A DNA stretch of 64,000 nt from an uncultured Clostridia bacterium (GTDB lineage: Bacteria > Bacillota > Peptococcia > Peptococcales > Peptococcaceae), in the NCBI GenBank assembly GCA_944391285.1, contig CALXSY010000006.1:21787-85786 (forward strand), given 5' to 3'. The notes beneath the pieces were generated by a model that worked only from the letters and a program-made list of their open reading frames with translations, made no database searches and was not told where the DNA came from. The position numbers and the translations under genes were made by a program. Numbering within the stretch: position 1 is the stretch's first letter; the number at the start of each line of letters is the position of its first letter. Below, one piece after another: positions 8,799 through 16,876 of the stretch.

Positions 8799-9836
8799 AT
8801 GCTCTATTTAGCTAAAAGAGGTTTTGAAAACATTGCTGTTTCCTGTCAGGACTATCAAGCCTTGGAAAAATGGCTTGAAGAAAATTTAAATGCACAAGCA
8901 ATGGAAAACACCCTCATTTCTACCGGCGAAAGCCACAATTGCACTATGATTCATCTAAAAACAACTGCCGGATTTAAAAAAATCACTATTGCTCACAGTG
9001 CCGGCTTTATCATGAGCAAAATTTTTGCAGCAGCTGATTTGCCTGCCATCGAAGAAATCAAAGTGCTGCCCCAGAGCATTTTAATGAATATGGGCAAATC
9101 CGGCGGTGATACCGAAGCTGTTGTCACCAAAATCGCCGCTGAACTCAACGCTCAGCGAATCACTATCGGCGAGGCGGCTTATATCAGCGAATCAGAAGGT
9201 GCCTTAATCGTTTTTTTGAATGACAGCAAAACCGGCCAATATATTGCCGCTTCTAACAGTTTGCTTTATGTCAAGGACAATTTTGCCGAGGTTTTAAGCT
9301 ACTTAAAAATCCATGCGCCCCGCTATTTAGCCAAAGCCTACCCCTTTGACGCTTGGCATATTGTAGAAGTGCGCATTTTTGACGAAAAAGAAAAATATTC
9401 TGCCCAATACCGCAGATTTTTGCAGGCTATCCAAAGCCTTGATTTAGGCTATATTATCAGCGAATACTGGGATCGTGAAGTTGAACGTTTTTCTTTGCCG
9501 GTAGGCGCTTATCGCCTCAGACTGCTCACCTTTATGGAACCTTTGGAGCTTAAGATTATGCTGATGGCGCTGGAATATTCCTTAGACGGTCCGCGGATCG
9601 TTGACTTAGATCTTTTTTACCACCAGAAAAAAATCTCCTGGCGTGATGTCATTAATACCAAAGAGTACCGCAAGCTAATCTTAGGCAATACTAATCAGAT
9701 TTTCGGCAAATCCAGCTTTTTTGCTGAGCAATCCAACAAAGCTGCTATGGTGAGATATTGCACCAATAAATTGATGTCTTCGCTTTCCGATAAAGACAGA
9801 GCACTGCTGAAAGCTTGGGAAGATAATATTGAGTAA
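8799..9836 (+). CDS. Unknown 345-aa protein in operon with SulP transporter
   Basis: ATG 8799 follows a GAGGTGA site just after the sulP stop, so translation is probably coupled. The 345-residue product is soluble-looking, without signal peptide or membrane span. It has an alpha/beta N-terminal half (residues 1-150; FKKITIAHSAGFIMSKIF and ALIVFLNDSKTGQYI segments). The C-terminal half is rich in aromatic and charged residues (YWDREVERFSLPVGAYRLRL, LEYSLDGPRIVDLDLFY). I recognise no family. The operon suggests a cytosolic accessory or regulator of the transporter, which is inference only. Confidence 0.85.
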   Translation: MLYLAKRGFENIAVSCQDYQALEKWLEENLNAQAMENTLISTGESHNCTMIHLKTTAGFKKITIAHSAGFIMSKIFAAADLPAIEEIKVLPQSILMNMGKSGGDTEAVVTKIAAELNAQRITIGEAAYISESEGALIVFLNDSKTGQYIAASNSLLYVKDNFAEVLSYLKIHAPRYLAKAYPFDAWHIVEVRIFDEKEKYSAQYRRFLQAIQSLDLGYIISEYWDREVERFSLPVGAYRLRLLTFMEPLELKIMLMALEYSLDGPRIVDLDLFYHQKKISWRDVINTKEYRKLILGNTNQIFGKSSFFAEQSNKAAMVRYCTNKLMSSLSDKDRALLKAWEDNIE

Positions 9837-9865
9837 AAAACGTGCCTTTAAAGGCACGTTTTTTT
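9834..9865. terminator. Bidirectional terminator between convergent genes
   Basis: Stem AACGTGCCTTT/AAAGGCACGTT flanked by A6 and T7, so it can serve both the sulP operon and the converging rsiV-like gene. Confidence 0.9.
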
Positions 9866-9866
9866 G

Positions 9867-10751
9867 TTACTTCTCAATCTCAAACTGTACTTCGCCCATA
9901 GAGCCGGGAGCAATTTCATATTTAGCAAAGCAGATAACCGGATTGCCTTTTTCATTCACATAGAAAGGCGTTTCCTCATCAATAGTTGTAAATCCGCCCA
10001 TGTCCGGTGAGAAGAATGGGTTATCTGTGCCGCTGCCATAGGCTGCTATTTGTGTTTTAATGCTTTCGTTAGCTATATTAATATAATCTTCGCCCAAAAT
10101 ATCCTCTAAAGTAATGATCTCTTTTTTATTCATATCCCAAGTGTAATAGCTTCTTTCCTCATAGAAACTGGGATAGCTTAGCCAGCCATAGACTACAAAG
10201 GAAAGATACTCATCATTTTGGCTTAACACATCATAATCAACGGTAGCAGTAATATTGTGATCTATCCACTCTTTCTCAGTTCCGCCGGTAGCAATAAAAG
10301 CTTCGTGATAGCCTTTAGCCAATTCCTGTGCTCCTTCAATATAAGCCTCACATTTTGCCAAAATTTCTTTGTTTACTTCTGCCGGCAAGCCTTCATTATC
10401 AGCTTCAATATCCTGCAAAGCCGGGATATCTACATTGATGAGAACATCTTCATTGCTAATGCTGTAGGAACGGAAAGTTACTAATTCTGCAAAGGAACCG
10501 ATAATAGGTGCGTTGTAAATATCCTCCGCAAAAGCCTCACTGGTATTAACTCCGATAGTAGTGCCTAATAATACTACTGCTGCTGCGGCAGCCACTGTTT
10601 TTGTAACTTTTTTCATAATCTTTCTCTCCTTTTTAATATCTATTTGTTTTCTATTATTTTGTGCGTCTTTAATAGCTTTATCGACACGCATACTTAATTC
10701 TTTCGGAATGGGAATCATCTCATACTCCTCCCGTGCTTTATCAAAATCCAT
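9867..10751 (-). CDS. rsiV: RsiV-like membrane anti-sigma factor (DUF3298)
   Basis: A 294-residue protein with a cytosolic N-terminus (~1-48), one membrane segment (about 50-68, TVAAAAAVVLLGTTIGV) and an extracytoplasmic domain with the DUF3298 pattern (YYTWDMNKKEIITLEDILG ... ETPFYVNEKGNPVICFAKYEIAPG). In Bacillus subtilis RsiV the matching domain binds lysozyme and triggers proteolysis that frees SigV. The same role is inferred here from domain order and gene pairing. ATG 10751 has AGGAGAGG six bases upstream; a TTG at 10757 would abut that site and is rejected. It overlaps the sigma-factor gene by 11 bases, so they are translationally coupled. Confidence 0.85.
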   Translation of the reverse strand: MDFDKAREEYEMIPIPKELSMRVDKAIKDAQNNRKQIDIKKERKIMKKVTKTVAAAAAVVLLGTTIGVNTSEAFAEDIYNAPIIGSFAELVTFRSYSISNEDVLINVDIPALQDIEADNEGLPAEVNKEILAKCEAYIEGAQELAKGYHEAFIATGGTEKEWIDHNITATVDYDVLSQNDEYLSFVVYGWLSYPSFYEERSYYTWDMNKKEIITLEDILGEDYINIANESIKTQIAAYGSGTDNPFFSPDMGGFTTIDEETPFYVNEKGNPVICFAKYEIAPGSMGEVQFEIEK

Positions 10752-11238
10752 ACGCAACCTCTCCTTTTAGTTTTTTCTTGAGCATTTCCAAGCCCCGGTA
10801 AAGCTTTGATTTAACGGTGTTTTCGTTAAGCTCAAGTATGAGAGAAATCTCTTTCAGCGTAAAGCCCTCATAATAATGAAGCTTAATGATGCTTTGCAAA
10901 GGCTCTTCCAAATGGTTGACTTCCTCATACAAACTTTCACTTTGCAGAAACCCTGTCTCTTCATAGCTTTCTTCCGGCAAATCATCCCATGAGAGAGTCT
11001 CTCTTTTGTTTTTTCGTATAATCTCCAGAGATTCGTGCACTAAAATACGATAAAACCAGGTGTTGACTTTTTGTATATGCCGCAAGTCTTGATAGTGGCT
11101 CAAGGCTTGGTAAACAGCATTTTGCACAGCATCTAAGCTATTTTCCTTGTTATGCAGATAAGAATATGCCAAACGATAAAACTTGTCCTGATTAGCCAAG
11201 ATATAATCCACTATTTTTTGATAATTCTCCTCTGCCAT
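10741..11238 (-). CDS. sigV: ECF sigma factor, SigV-like
   Basis: A 165-residue sigma-70 family factor with only regions 2 and 4. Region 2 spans about residues 12-80 (FYRLAYSYLHNKENSLDAVQNAVYQAL, VNTWFYRILVHESL). Region 4 spans about 105-155 (EPLQSIIKLHYYEGFTLKEIS ... ENTVKSKLYRGLEMLKKKL), including the -35-recognising helix-turn-helix. Its gene sits directly before the RsiV-like anti-sigma gene, the standard sigma/anti-sigma arrangement. A candidate ECF-type promoter lies 34-63 bases upstream, consistent with autoregulation. Symbol assigned by similarity to the SigV/RsiV pair, not by proof of regulon. Confidence 0.88.
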   Translation of the reverse strand: MAEENYQKIVDYILANQDKFYRLAYSYLHNKENSLDAVQNAVYQALSHYQDLRHIQKVNTWFYRILVHESLEIIRKNKRETLSWDDLPEESYEETGFLQSESLYEEVNHLEEPLQSIIKLHYYEGFTLKEISLILELNENTVKSKLYRGLEMLKKKLKGEVAYGF

Positions 11239-11271
11239 TTTCTCACTTCCTTTTTATTTTCTTTACACCTT

Positions 11272-11301
11272 ATAGACCAACTAAAGCGCTGGAAAGTTGC
11301 A
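11272..11301 (-). promoter_or_regulatory. Candidate ECF (SigV-type) autoregulatory promoter
   Basis: On the minus strand TGCAACTTT (-35, 11301-11293) is followed, with 17 bases after TGCAAC, by GGTCTAT (-10, 11278-11272). The AAC core at -35 and GTC at -10 are the usual signature of extracytoplasmic sigma promoters. It precedes the sigV-like start by about 34 bases. Confidence 0.5.
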
Positions 11302-11330
11302 AATTATTTTATTTTTTCCTTCGCCAATAA

Positions 11331-11366
11331 AAAAAGCAGAACAAACATCATAGTCTGCTCTGCTCT
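11331..11366 (-). terminator. Terminator after tRNA-Thr
   Basis: On the minus strand AGCAGAGCAGAC pairs with GTTTGTTCTGCT (two G-U pairs) and is followed by a run of T, just 3' of the tRNA gene. Confidence 0.75.
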
Positions 11367-11380
11367 AACCTTTCATCCCA

Positions 11381-11453
11381 AGCCGATGATAGGAATCGAA
11401 CCCACAACCTACTGATTACAAATCAGTTGCTCTGCCTATTGAGCTACATCGGC
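11381..11453 (-). tRNA. tRNA-Thr (anticodon TGT)
   Basis: The minus strand folds as a cloverleaf. The acceptor is GCCGATG/CATCGGC, the D arm GCTC...GAGC and the anticodon stem ACTGA/TCAGT around loop TTTGTAA (anticodon TGT, reading ACA). The T arm GTGGG-TTCGAAT-CCTAT has two G-U pairs. CCA is not encoded. A terminator follows. Confidence 0.95.
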
Positions 11454-11565
11454 ATATGAAACAGGAATTTCACATGTGTTATATTATAACTTAAGCAATA
11501 TATTTTGTCAAGCTATTTTTTTAGCTTTAAAACACTTTTTCACTTTAAAGCTGAAAAAAATAGTC

Positions 11566-11602
11566 AAAAAAAACTCACAGCCGCAGCTGTGAGAATTTTT
11601 TT
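11566..11602 (-). terminator. Terminator of the M23 peptidase gene
   Basis: CTCACAGC/GCTGTGAG stem with a T-run on the minus strand, immediately after the stop codon of the peptidase gene. Confidence 0.9.
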
Positions 11603-13279
11603 CTATTTCAAATAGTTAATTGGGTTTTTAGTGGATCCATTAATGATTACTTCAAAGTGTAAATGCGGACCGGTACTATTGCCGGTACTGCCGACTTCAC
11701 CAATTTTCTCTCCGCGCAAGACCGTTTGCCCTACGCTGCAATTAATTTTGGAGAGATGGGCATATCTGGTTTTCATCCCATTGCCATGATCTACTATAAT
11801 ACAATAACCATAACTGCCGCTCCAACCGGCTGAAGCTACTGTGCCGCCGGCTGCTGCTACTACAGTAGTACCTTTTTTATTGGCAATATCGATACCGGTG
11901 TGGAAACCGCTGCTGCGATAGCCATACGGCGAAGTAATACTGCCGCTGGTTGGCCAATTCAAAGCACCGGTGCCGCTTCTGGAGGAGCTGGCAACTACTG
12001 CTGTACCTTTATTAACAACCTTATTAACTGGTTCTTTAGTTACTACTTCTGACAAAACTACTTTTTCCAATGTCGTGCCGTTATACTCGCTGATTTGGTA
12101 AGTAACATCCTTGCTGCCTTCTACGCCTTGAGTGACAACCTCAGTCTCACCTTTTAACAAGCTGGAACTCTCTTTTACGGTTTCACCGTAAGGAATAGCT
12201 TCGGCTACTGTCACAACCTTATCAACTACAACATTGATCAAAGGTTCAATCTTATTAAGTTTAATTTCTTGTCCGATCTGCAATCTATCTTCGCGCAAAC
12301 CGGGGTTTAATTCATTTAATGTGCTTACCGACGTATTATTGTCAACGGCAATGCTCCACAAGCTTTCACCGGAAGTAATAGTGTGAATTTTAACTGCTTC
12401 TTTACCAGCTGCAATTACATCCAAAGCTTCTTCCTGAGTTAAAATTTCATCCGCATCAACATTGGCTTCTGCTACTGTTAAGGTTTCATAAAAACTGGTG
12501 CCTAAAATTTCTGCATCAGCATTTTCGTCAACTGCCTTTTGGGTTAAAGTATCCAAAACAGCTTGTGCATCCTCTAAGCTGGCAAATACTAATACTGTTG
12601 CATCCTCACCTTCACCGACAACAATGCTTGCTCCCGGTACCTGCCAAGCAACCTTATCAGCCAGTATTTCGTTTAATTCTTCTTTGCTGGCAGTATCTAC
12701 AAACAATTTGTGCTTAGCTTCAACTTTAACATCTGTGGAAAGCTCTGCATCTTCCAAATCAACTTTAGAAGCAGCATTAGCTTGATCTTTCAGATCGTTA
12801 AGTACTGAGTCCAGCTCAGCTGTATTATCTACATAACAAACACTTTCGCCATCAAGCACCACTTCATAGCAAGTAGAAAAAGAAACGGAAACCAACGCCG
12901 CCATCAAAACTACTGATACAGCCGCTGCTGCCAAAAACTTTTCAGCTTTTTGCGCTCTGATCGTGTTTATGAACCTGTTTTGATAAACCTTTCCTTTAAT
13001 ACCTCCTACCAGAGGCTCTTTTTGGCTATCTTCTTTTTTTGCATTTATAGTTGTGCCTATTTTCCCCAAGTGATTTTTTCCCTTGTTGGCTTTTTGGCAG
13101 ATAGTCTTTTTCCATGTGTTTTCTTTTTTCACTTCTTGCGTCATATTACTTTCTTTATCGTCGGTATCGCTCAATTCTCTTTTGATCGCCTCTTCGATTG
13201 CCTCGATAGAGGCAAACATATTTGCGTCTTGATCATTTCCTTGAGAATTGCCGTTACTGTTGCGAAAATCTTTACTCAT
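11603..13279 (-). CDS. Membrane-anchored cell-wall peptidase: LysM, G5 and M23 domains
   Basis: A 558-residue protein. A charged cytosolic N-terminus (~1-115) precedes a single membrane span (about 118-140, FLAAAAVSVVLMAALVSV). A LysM domain follows at about 297-345 (HTITSGESLWSIA ... LQIGQEIKL), then a G5 domain at about 350-425 (EAIPYGETVKESSSLLKG ... VVTKEPVNKVV). The C-terminal M23 zinc endopeptidase domain (about 450-555) has the expected HTGIDIA and HLHFE motifs. Family role: cutting peptide cross-links in peptidoglycan, with LysM binding glycan strands. The start lacks a close consensus ribosome site. A 14-base palindrome (13289-13302) lies between a distant AGGTG and the ATG. Confidence 0.9.
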   Translation of the reverse strand: MSKDFRNSNGNSQGNDQDANMFASIEAIEEAIKRELSDTDDKESNMTQEVKKENTWKKTICQKANKGKNHLGKIGTTINAKKEDSQKEPLVGGIKGKVYQNRFINTIRAQKAEKFLAAAAVSVVLMAALVSVSFSTCYEVVLDGESVCYVDNTAELDSVLNDLKDQANAASKVDLEDAELSTDVKVEAKHKLFVDTASKEELNEILADKVAWQVPGASIVVGEGEDATVLVFASLEDAQAVLDTLTQKAVDENADAEILGTSFYETLTVAEANVDADEILTQEEALDVIAAGKEAVKIHTITSGESLWSIAVDNNTSVSTLNELNPGLREDRLQIGQEIKLNKIEPLINVVVDKVVTVAEAIPYGETVKESSSLLKGETEVVTQGVEGSKDVTYQISEYNGTTLEKVVLSEVVTKEPVNKVVNKGTAVVASSSRSGTGALNWPTSGSITSPYGYRSSGFHTGIDIANKKGTTVVAAAGGTVASAGWSGSYGYCIIVDHGNGMKTRYAHLSKINCSVGQTVLRGEKIGEVGSTGNSTGPHLHFEVIINGSTKNPINYLK

Positions 13280-13587
13280 AAACTACCGCAGAATCTTCTG
13301 CACCTCGCCACCTTTCTATTATTTTCATTAGTTTTTCTTATCTTTCCTCTTGGTCTTTGTCATTATATCACAAAAATCAACTTTTGAAAAGGTTTTGTGG
13401 CAATCTGTAACTTTAGTGTCACTTTTTACACAACTTTTTTTATTATTATTGCCACTATTTAACTTTTTATTCCTCTATATCACCTTTTTTCACAATTTTT
13501 TCTAACTTTGCTGAGCTTATGATTAATTATAGACCAAAACTATGAGGTTTTTGTGAAAATAATTTCAAGAAAAAGTTGCAATAGCTT
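13280..13587. other. Gene-free, very AT-rich upstream region of the M23 gene
   Basis: About 308 bases with no credible gene. It holds the 3' edge of the maturase gene and the long presumed leader of the M23 gene. There is a TATAAT-like -10 on the minus strand near 13361-13366 with no good -35, and the palindrome GCAGAA-GATTCTGC-type at 13289-13302. I looked for a c-di-AMP riboswitch pattern, frequent before such hydrolases, and did not see one. Confidence 0.5.
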
Positions 13588-14967
13588 TTAAGCGTTTTCT
13601 GCCAGTAGTTTTTTTATCTGCACATAAATTGCGCACTCCAAACGTTTCTTTTGCAGCTTGCAGCCCAATTCATAGGGCTCTTTTAAACTGCCGCCATAGC
13701 GCAAATTGTTGGCATGGCAGCCGCCGGAGCAATAAAATCTTGCCCAACACTTCATACAGGTAGGCTTGCTCAAAACATGGCTGGACTGAAAATTACGGCA
13801 AGTATCGTAATTAGTGATACCCTGCCAGACATCGCCCACCTTAAATTTTTCATCGCCAACAAACTGATGGCACGGATACAATTCACCGTCGGGGCTTACT
13901 GCCAGATAATCATGCCCCGAGCCGCAGCCGCTTAAGCGTTTGGGCAAGCAGGGACCGTGGCTTAAATCCACATTAAAATGAAAGAAATTATACCCTTCGC
14001 CAGCTTCCATTTTCCTTACATAATGACGGGTCAATTCGTCATACTGCTCGCACAAAACAGGCAAATCTTCCTCTTTTAAGGCATAGCTCATCTCCGGCGG
14101 CGCCACTACCGGCTCCACCGAAATTTCCTTAAAGCCTAAATCCACCATGTGGGCAACATCTTTGGCAAAATCTCTGTTCCAATGGGTATAGGTTCCTCTT
14201 AAATAATATTCCTGTCCATTGCGGGTTTGGGCGAAATGCTGAAATTTGGGCACAATAAATTCATACGACCCGTTGCCGTTAGGAAACTGGCGCATTTTAT
14301 TGTTAACCTCCGGACGACCGTCCAAGCTTAATACGGCGCTGATGCCTTCATCATTCAAAAATTTCTGCACTTCGTCAGTCAAAAGCACGCCGTTGGTGGT
14401 CAAGGTAAATTTGAATATTTTATTATGAATCTTGCCCTGCTCTTTGCCGTATTTCACTAATTCCTTGCAAACCTCAAAGTTGAGCAAAGGTTCGCCGCCG
14501 AAGAAATCCACCTCAATATGCTGGCGATGTTTAGAAGCTTCAATCAAGAAATCCAAGGCTTTTTTGCCAACCTCTAGGCTCATTAAAGAGCGATTGCCGC
14601 CATAGCTGCCCGTATCGGCAAAGCAATAGCCACATCTTAAGTTGCAGTCGTGCGCCATATGCAGGCAAATTGCCTTTACTATCGGCTCAGTATGGGGTAC
14701 ATAATTGCGCACCATTTCATCGGAGCTGAAAAGTTGTCCTTTCTCAATCAAGCTTTGCACCTCATAGGCGCACTCCTCGGCTTCGGCAGCGGAATATTTA
14801 GCCGCCAATGCTTTTTTCGCCTCTTGCCAATCTTTTTCCTCTAAAAAGTCTAAAAAATCCCAGGTAATTTTATCGATCAAATGCAAAGAACCGCTGTTAA
14901 TGTCAATTAAAATATCCAAATCATCCTGATGATATTTGTGGATGCGGTTAAAATCCAATTTTTCCAA
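13588..14967 (-). CDS. Radical SAM/SPASM peptide maturase, SCIFF-maturase type
   Basis: A 459-residue enzyme. The short N-terminal domain (LDILIDINSGSLHLID, residues 17-32) resembles the peptide-recognition (RRE-like) start of SCIFF maturases. The radical SAM core has CNLRCGYC at 108-115 (three Cys for the 4Fe-4S cluster that cleaves S-adenosylmethionine), then VDFFGGEPLLNF and FTLTTNGVLLTDE. The C-terminal SPASM region carries further clusters (SGCGSGHDYLAVSPDGELYPC; CMKCWARFYCSGGC). The family forms thioether cross-links in the six-Cys SCIFF peptide of Clostridia. No such peptide gene lies next to it here. The start is TTG 14967 with AAGGAG at good spacing. Last gene of a four-gene minus-strand run. 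Confidence 0.8.
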   Translation of the reverse strand: MEKLDFNRIHKYHQDDLDILIDINSGSLHLIDKITWDFLDFLEEKDWQEAKKALAAKYSAAEAEECAYEVQSLIEKGQLFSSDEMVRNYVPHTEPIVKAICLHMAHDCNLRCGYCFADTGSYGGNRSLMSLEVGKKALDFLIEASKHRQHIEVDFFGGEPLLNFEVCKELVKYGKEQGKIHNKIFKFTLTTNGVLLTDEVQKFLNDEGISAVLSLDGRPEVNNKMRQFPNGNGSYEFIVPKFQHFAQTRNGQEYYLRGTYTHWNRDFAKDVAHMVDLGFKEISVEPVVAPPEMSYALKEEDLPVLCEQYDELTRHYVRKMEAGEGYNFFHFNVDLSHGPCLPKRLSGCGSGHDYLAVSPDGELYPCHQFVGDEKFKVGDVWQGITNYDTCRNFQSSHVLSKPTCMKCWARFYCSGGCHANNLRYGGSLKEPYELGCKLQKKRLECAIYVQIKKLLAENA

Positions 14968-14996
14968 TATTCTCGCTCCTTTTTAAGTATGTAATA

Positions 14997-15287
14997 TTAT
15001 TTAACATAGTAATCATATTTGCAAAATGGGCATTTGGGATAATCTATATCGTGCATTTTACCGCAATGAGGGCATTTTCTTTGCGCTATTTCTCCCAAAT
15101 CTTCCTCTTGCTGCTGATAAAATTCAATCTTGCCGCAATTAGGGCAGACATAGATAGCTACTTCTAATGCACCTGCAAAAAGATTAGGCAAATCGCCCAA
15201 AATCCAGCCGGTTCTGCCCAGCTGGATTTGTTCACTCTTTAAATATTTTAATGGGGTATTGCACCGTAAGCAATTTATTTTGCGCAT
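14997..15287 (-). CDS. Zinc-ribbon protein of unknown function (96 aa)
   Basis: Four CxxC knuckles (CLRC at 6-9, CPNC about 48-51, CPHC about 72-75, CPFC about 86-89) should bind two zinc ions. They flank a hydrophobic middle stretch (TGWILGDLPNLFAGALEVAIYV). Similar small zinc ribbons are common hypothetical proteins in Bacillota. It sits 14 bases after the ABC-F gene and 29 before the maturase gene. It is not the SCIFF precursor, which would be about 45 residues with six closely packed Cys. Confidence 0.75.
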   Translation of the reverse strand: MRKINCLRCNTPLKYLKSEQIQLGRTGWILGDLPNLFAGALEVAIYVCPNCGKIEFYQQQEEDLGEIAQRKCPHCGKMHDIDYPKCPFCKYDYYVK

Positions 15288-15301
15288 GATTTTCTCCCTA
15301 A

Positions 15302-16855
15302 TTAATGCACCTTAGTGGTCCATTTCTCACAGTTCCACACTTCTGTTACAATATCCTGATAAAACTCCGGTTCGTGGCAAATCAAAAGAATAGTGCCTTT
15401 GTATTCTTTCAGCGCTCGTTTTAGTTCCTCTTTAGCGTCCACGTCCAAATGGTTGGTCGGCTCGTCTAATGCCAAGACATTAGTTTCTTTGTTGATCAGC
15501 TTGCATAGTTCAACTTTAGCCCGCTCACCGCCGGATAATACTTGGGTTTTGCTCTCGATATGCTTGGTAGTAAGCCCACATTTGGCTAATGCCGCCCGAA
15601 TTTCAAACTGGGTAAAGTTGGGGAAGGTGTCCCAAATCTCCTCGATGCAGGTCTTGCCGTTGTCTTTTGGCTCCTGCATAAAATAGCCGATAAAGAGGTT
15701 CTCTCCCCGCTCCACTATGCCGGACATGGGTTTTAAATCCCCTAATAAGCTGCGCAAAAGGGTAGTTTTACCGATACCATTCGCCCCAACCAAGGCAACC
15801 TTTTGCCCTCTTTCTAAACGCAAATTAAGCGGCTTAGAGAGCGGAGTATCATAGCCGGTAACCAAATCCTTAGTTTCAAAGATTAGTTTGGAAGAAGTTT
15901 TCGCCGGCAAGAAGTTAAACTCCGGTTTGGGCTTTTCATGCGCTAGTTCAATCAGCTCCATTTTGTCCAGCTTTTTCTGGCGGGACATCGCCATATTGCG
16001 AGTAGCGACTCGGGCTTTATTGCGCTGCACAAAATCATTGAGCTGGGCGATTTCCTGCTGCTGAGCTTTATAGGCAGCTTCCAGCTGCTGCTTTTTAACT
16101 TCATAAATGCGGCGGAAATTGTCATAATCGCCGACATAGCGCTCTAACTTTTTATTCTCCATATGGTAAATAAGATTGATGCAACTGTTTAAAAAGGGAA
16201 TATCGTGGCTGATTAAGATAAAAGCATTCTCATACTCCTGCAAATAACGTTTAAGCCAAACAATATGGTTTTCATCCAAATAGTTGGTCGGCTCGTCTAA
16301 GAGCAAAATATCCGGCTTCTGCAAGAGCAATTTTGCCAAAAGAATTTTCGTTCTCTGACCGCCGCTTAAATCATCAACATCTCGCTCTAAACCAATATCC
16401 GTTAGCCCTAAGCTGCGAGCGATTTCCTCGATTTTGCTGTCAATGATGTAGAAATCGTTGGTATTTAATATTTCCTGCAGCTCGCCTACTTCCTCCAATA
16501 AAGCATTGGTTTCTTCTTCGTCGGTTTCAGCCATTTTCATATAAAGCTCGCCGATTTTCTCTTCGATATCATAGAGATATTGAAAGGCGCTTTGCAAGAC
16601 GTCTCTGACCGTCTGCCCTTTTTCCAAAACCGCGTGCTGATCCATATAACCAACCCGAACGTGCTTAGCCCAAGTGATATTGCCCTCATCAGGCATCAAA
16701 TGCCCGGTAATTATATTGATAAAGGTCGATTTACCCTCACCATTGGCTCCTACCAAGCCGATGTGCTCACCCTTAAGCAAACGAAAGGACACATCTTCAA
16801 ATATTGCTCTATCGCCAAAGCCGTGGCTTAAATGCTCTACTGTTAAAATACTCAT
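15302..16855 (-). CDS. ABC-F family ATPase (YkpA/YbiT type)
   Basis: A 517-residue soluble protein with two ABC domains and no membrane segment. The first has GANGEGKST and LSGGQRTK, the second GANGIGKTT and LSGGERAK, with Walker B LLLDEPTNYLD and LALDEPTNHLD. The charged linker between them (about 240-320) and the two EPTN motifs define ABC-F proteins. These act on the ribosome, in translation control or in resistance to ribosome-targeting antibiotics. The linker looks like the housekeeping YkpA/YbiT branch rather than a long antibiotic-resistance linker; this is inference. Third from the end of the run. Confidence 0.88.
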   Translation of the reverse strand: MSILTVEHLSHGFGDRAIFEDVSFRLLKGEHIGLVGANGEGKSTFINIITGHLMPDEGNITWAKHVRVGYMDQHAVLEKGQTVRDVLQSAFQYLYDIEEKIGELYMKMAETDEEETNALLEEVGELQEILNTNDFYIIDSKIEEIARSLGLTDIGLERDVDDLSGGQRTKILLAKLLLQKPDILLLDEPTNYLDENHIVWLKRYLQEYENAFILISHDIPFLNSCINLIYHMENKKLERYVGDYDNFRRIYEVKKQQLEAAYKAQQQEIAQLNDFVQRNKARVATRNMAMSRQKKLDKMELIELAHEKPKPEFNFLPAKTSSKLIFETKDLVTGYDTPLSKPLNLRLERGQKVALVGANGIGKTTLLRSLLGDLKPMSGIVERGENLFIGYFMQEPKDNGKTCIEEIWDTFPNFTQFEIRAALAKCGLTTKHIESKTQVLSGGERAKVELCKLINKETNVLALDEPTNHLDVDAKEELKRALKEYKGTILLICHEPEFYQDIVTEVWNCEKWTTKVH

Positions 16856-16876
16856 TCTTTTCCTCGTTTCTAAAAT

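Noticed and set aside
11381..11454. tRNA with T at position 1 (74 nt)
   Set aside because: T would face T at the acceptor end; shifting by one gives seven perfect acceptor pairs and a 73-nt tRNA.
13280..13587. c-di-AMP (ydaO) riboswitch before the M23 peptidase
   Set aside because: The leader is almost free of the G/C-rich helices and conserved junction bases that aptamer requires.
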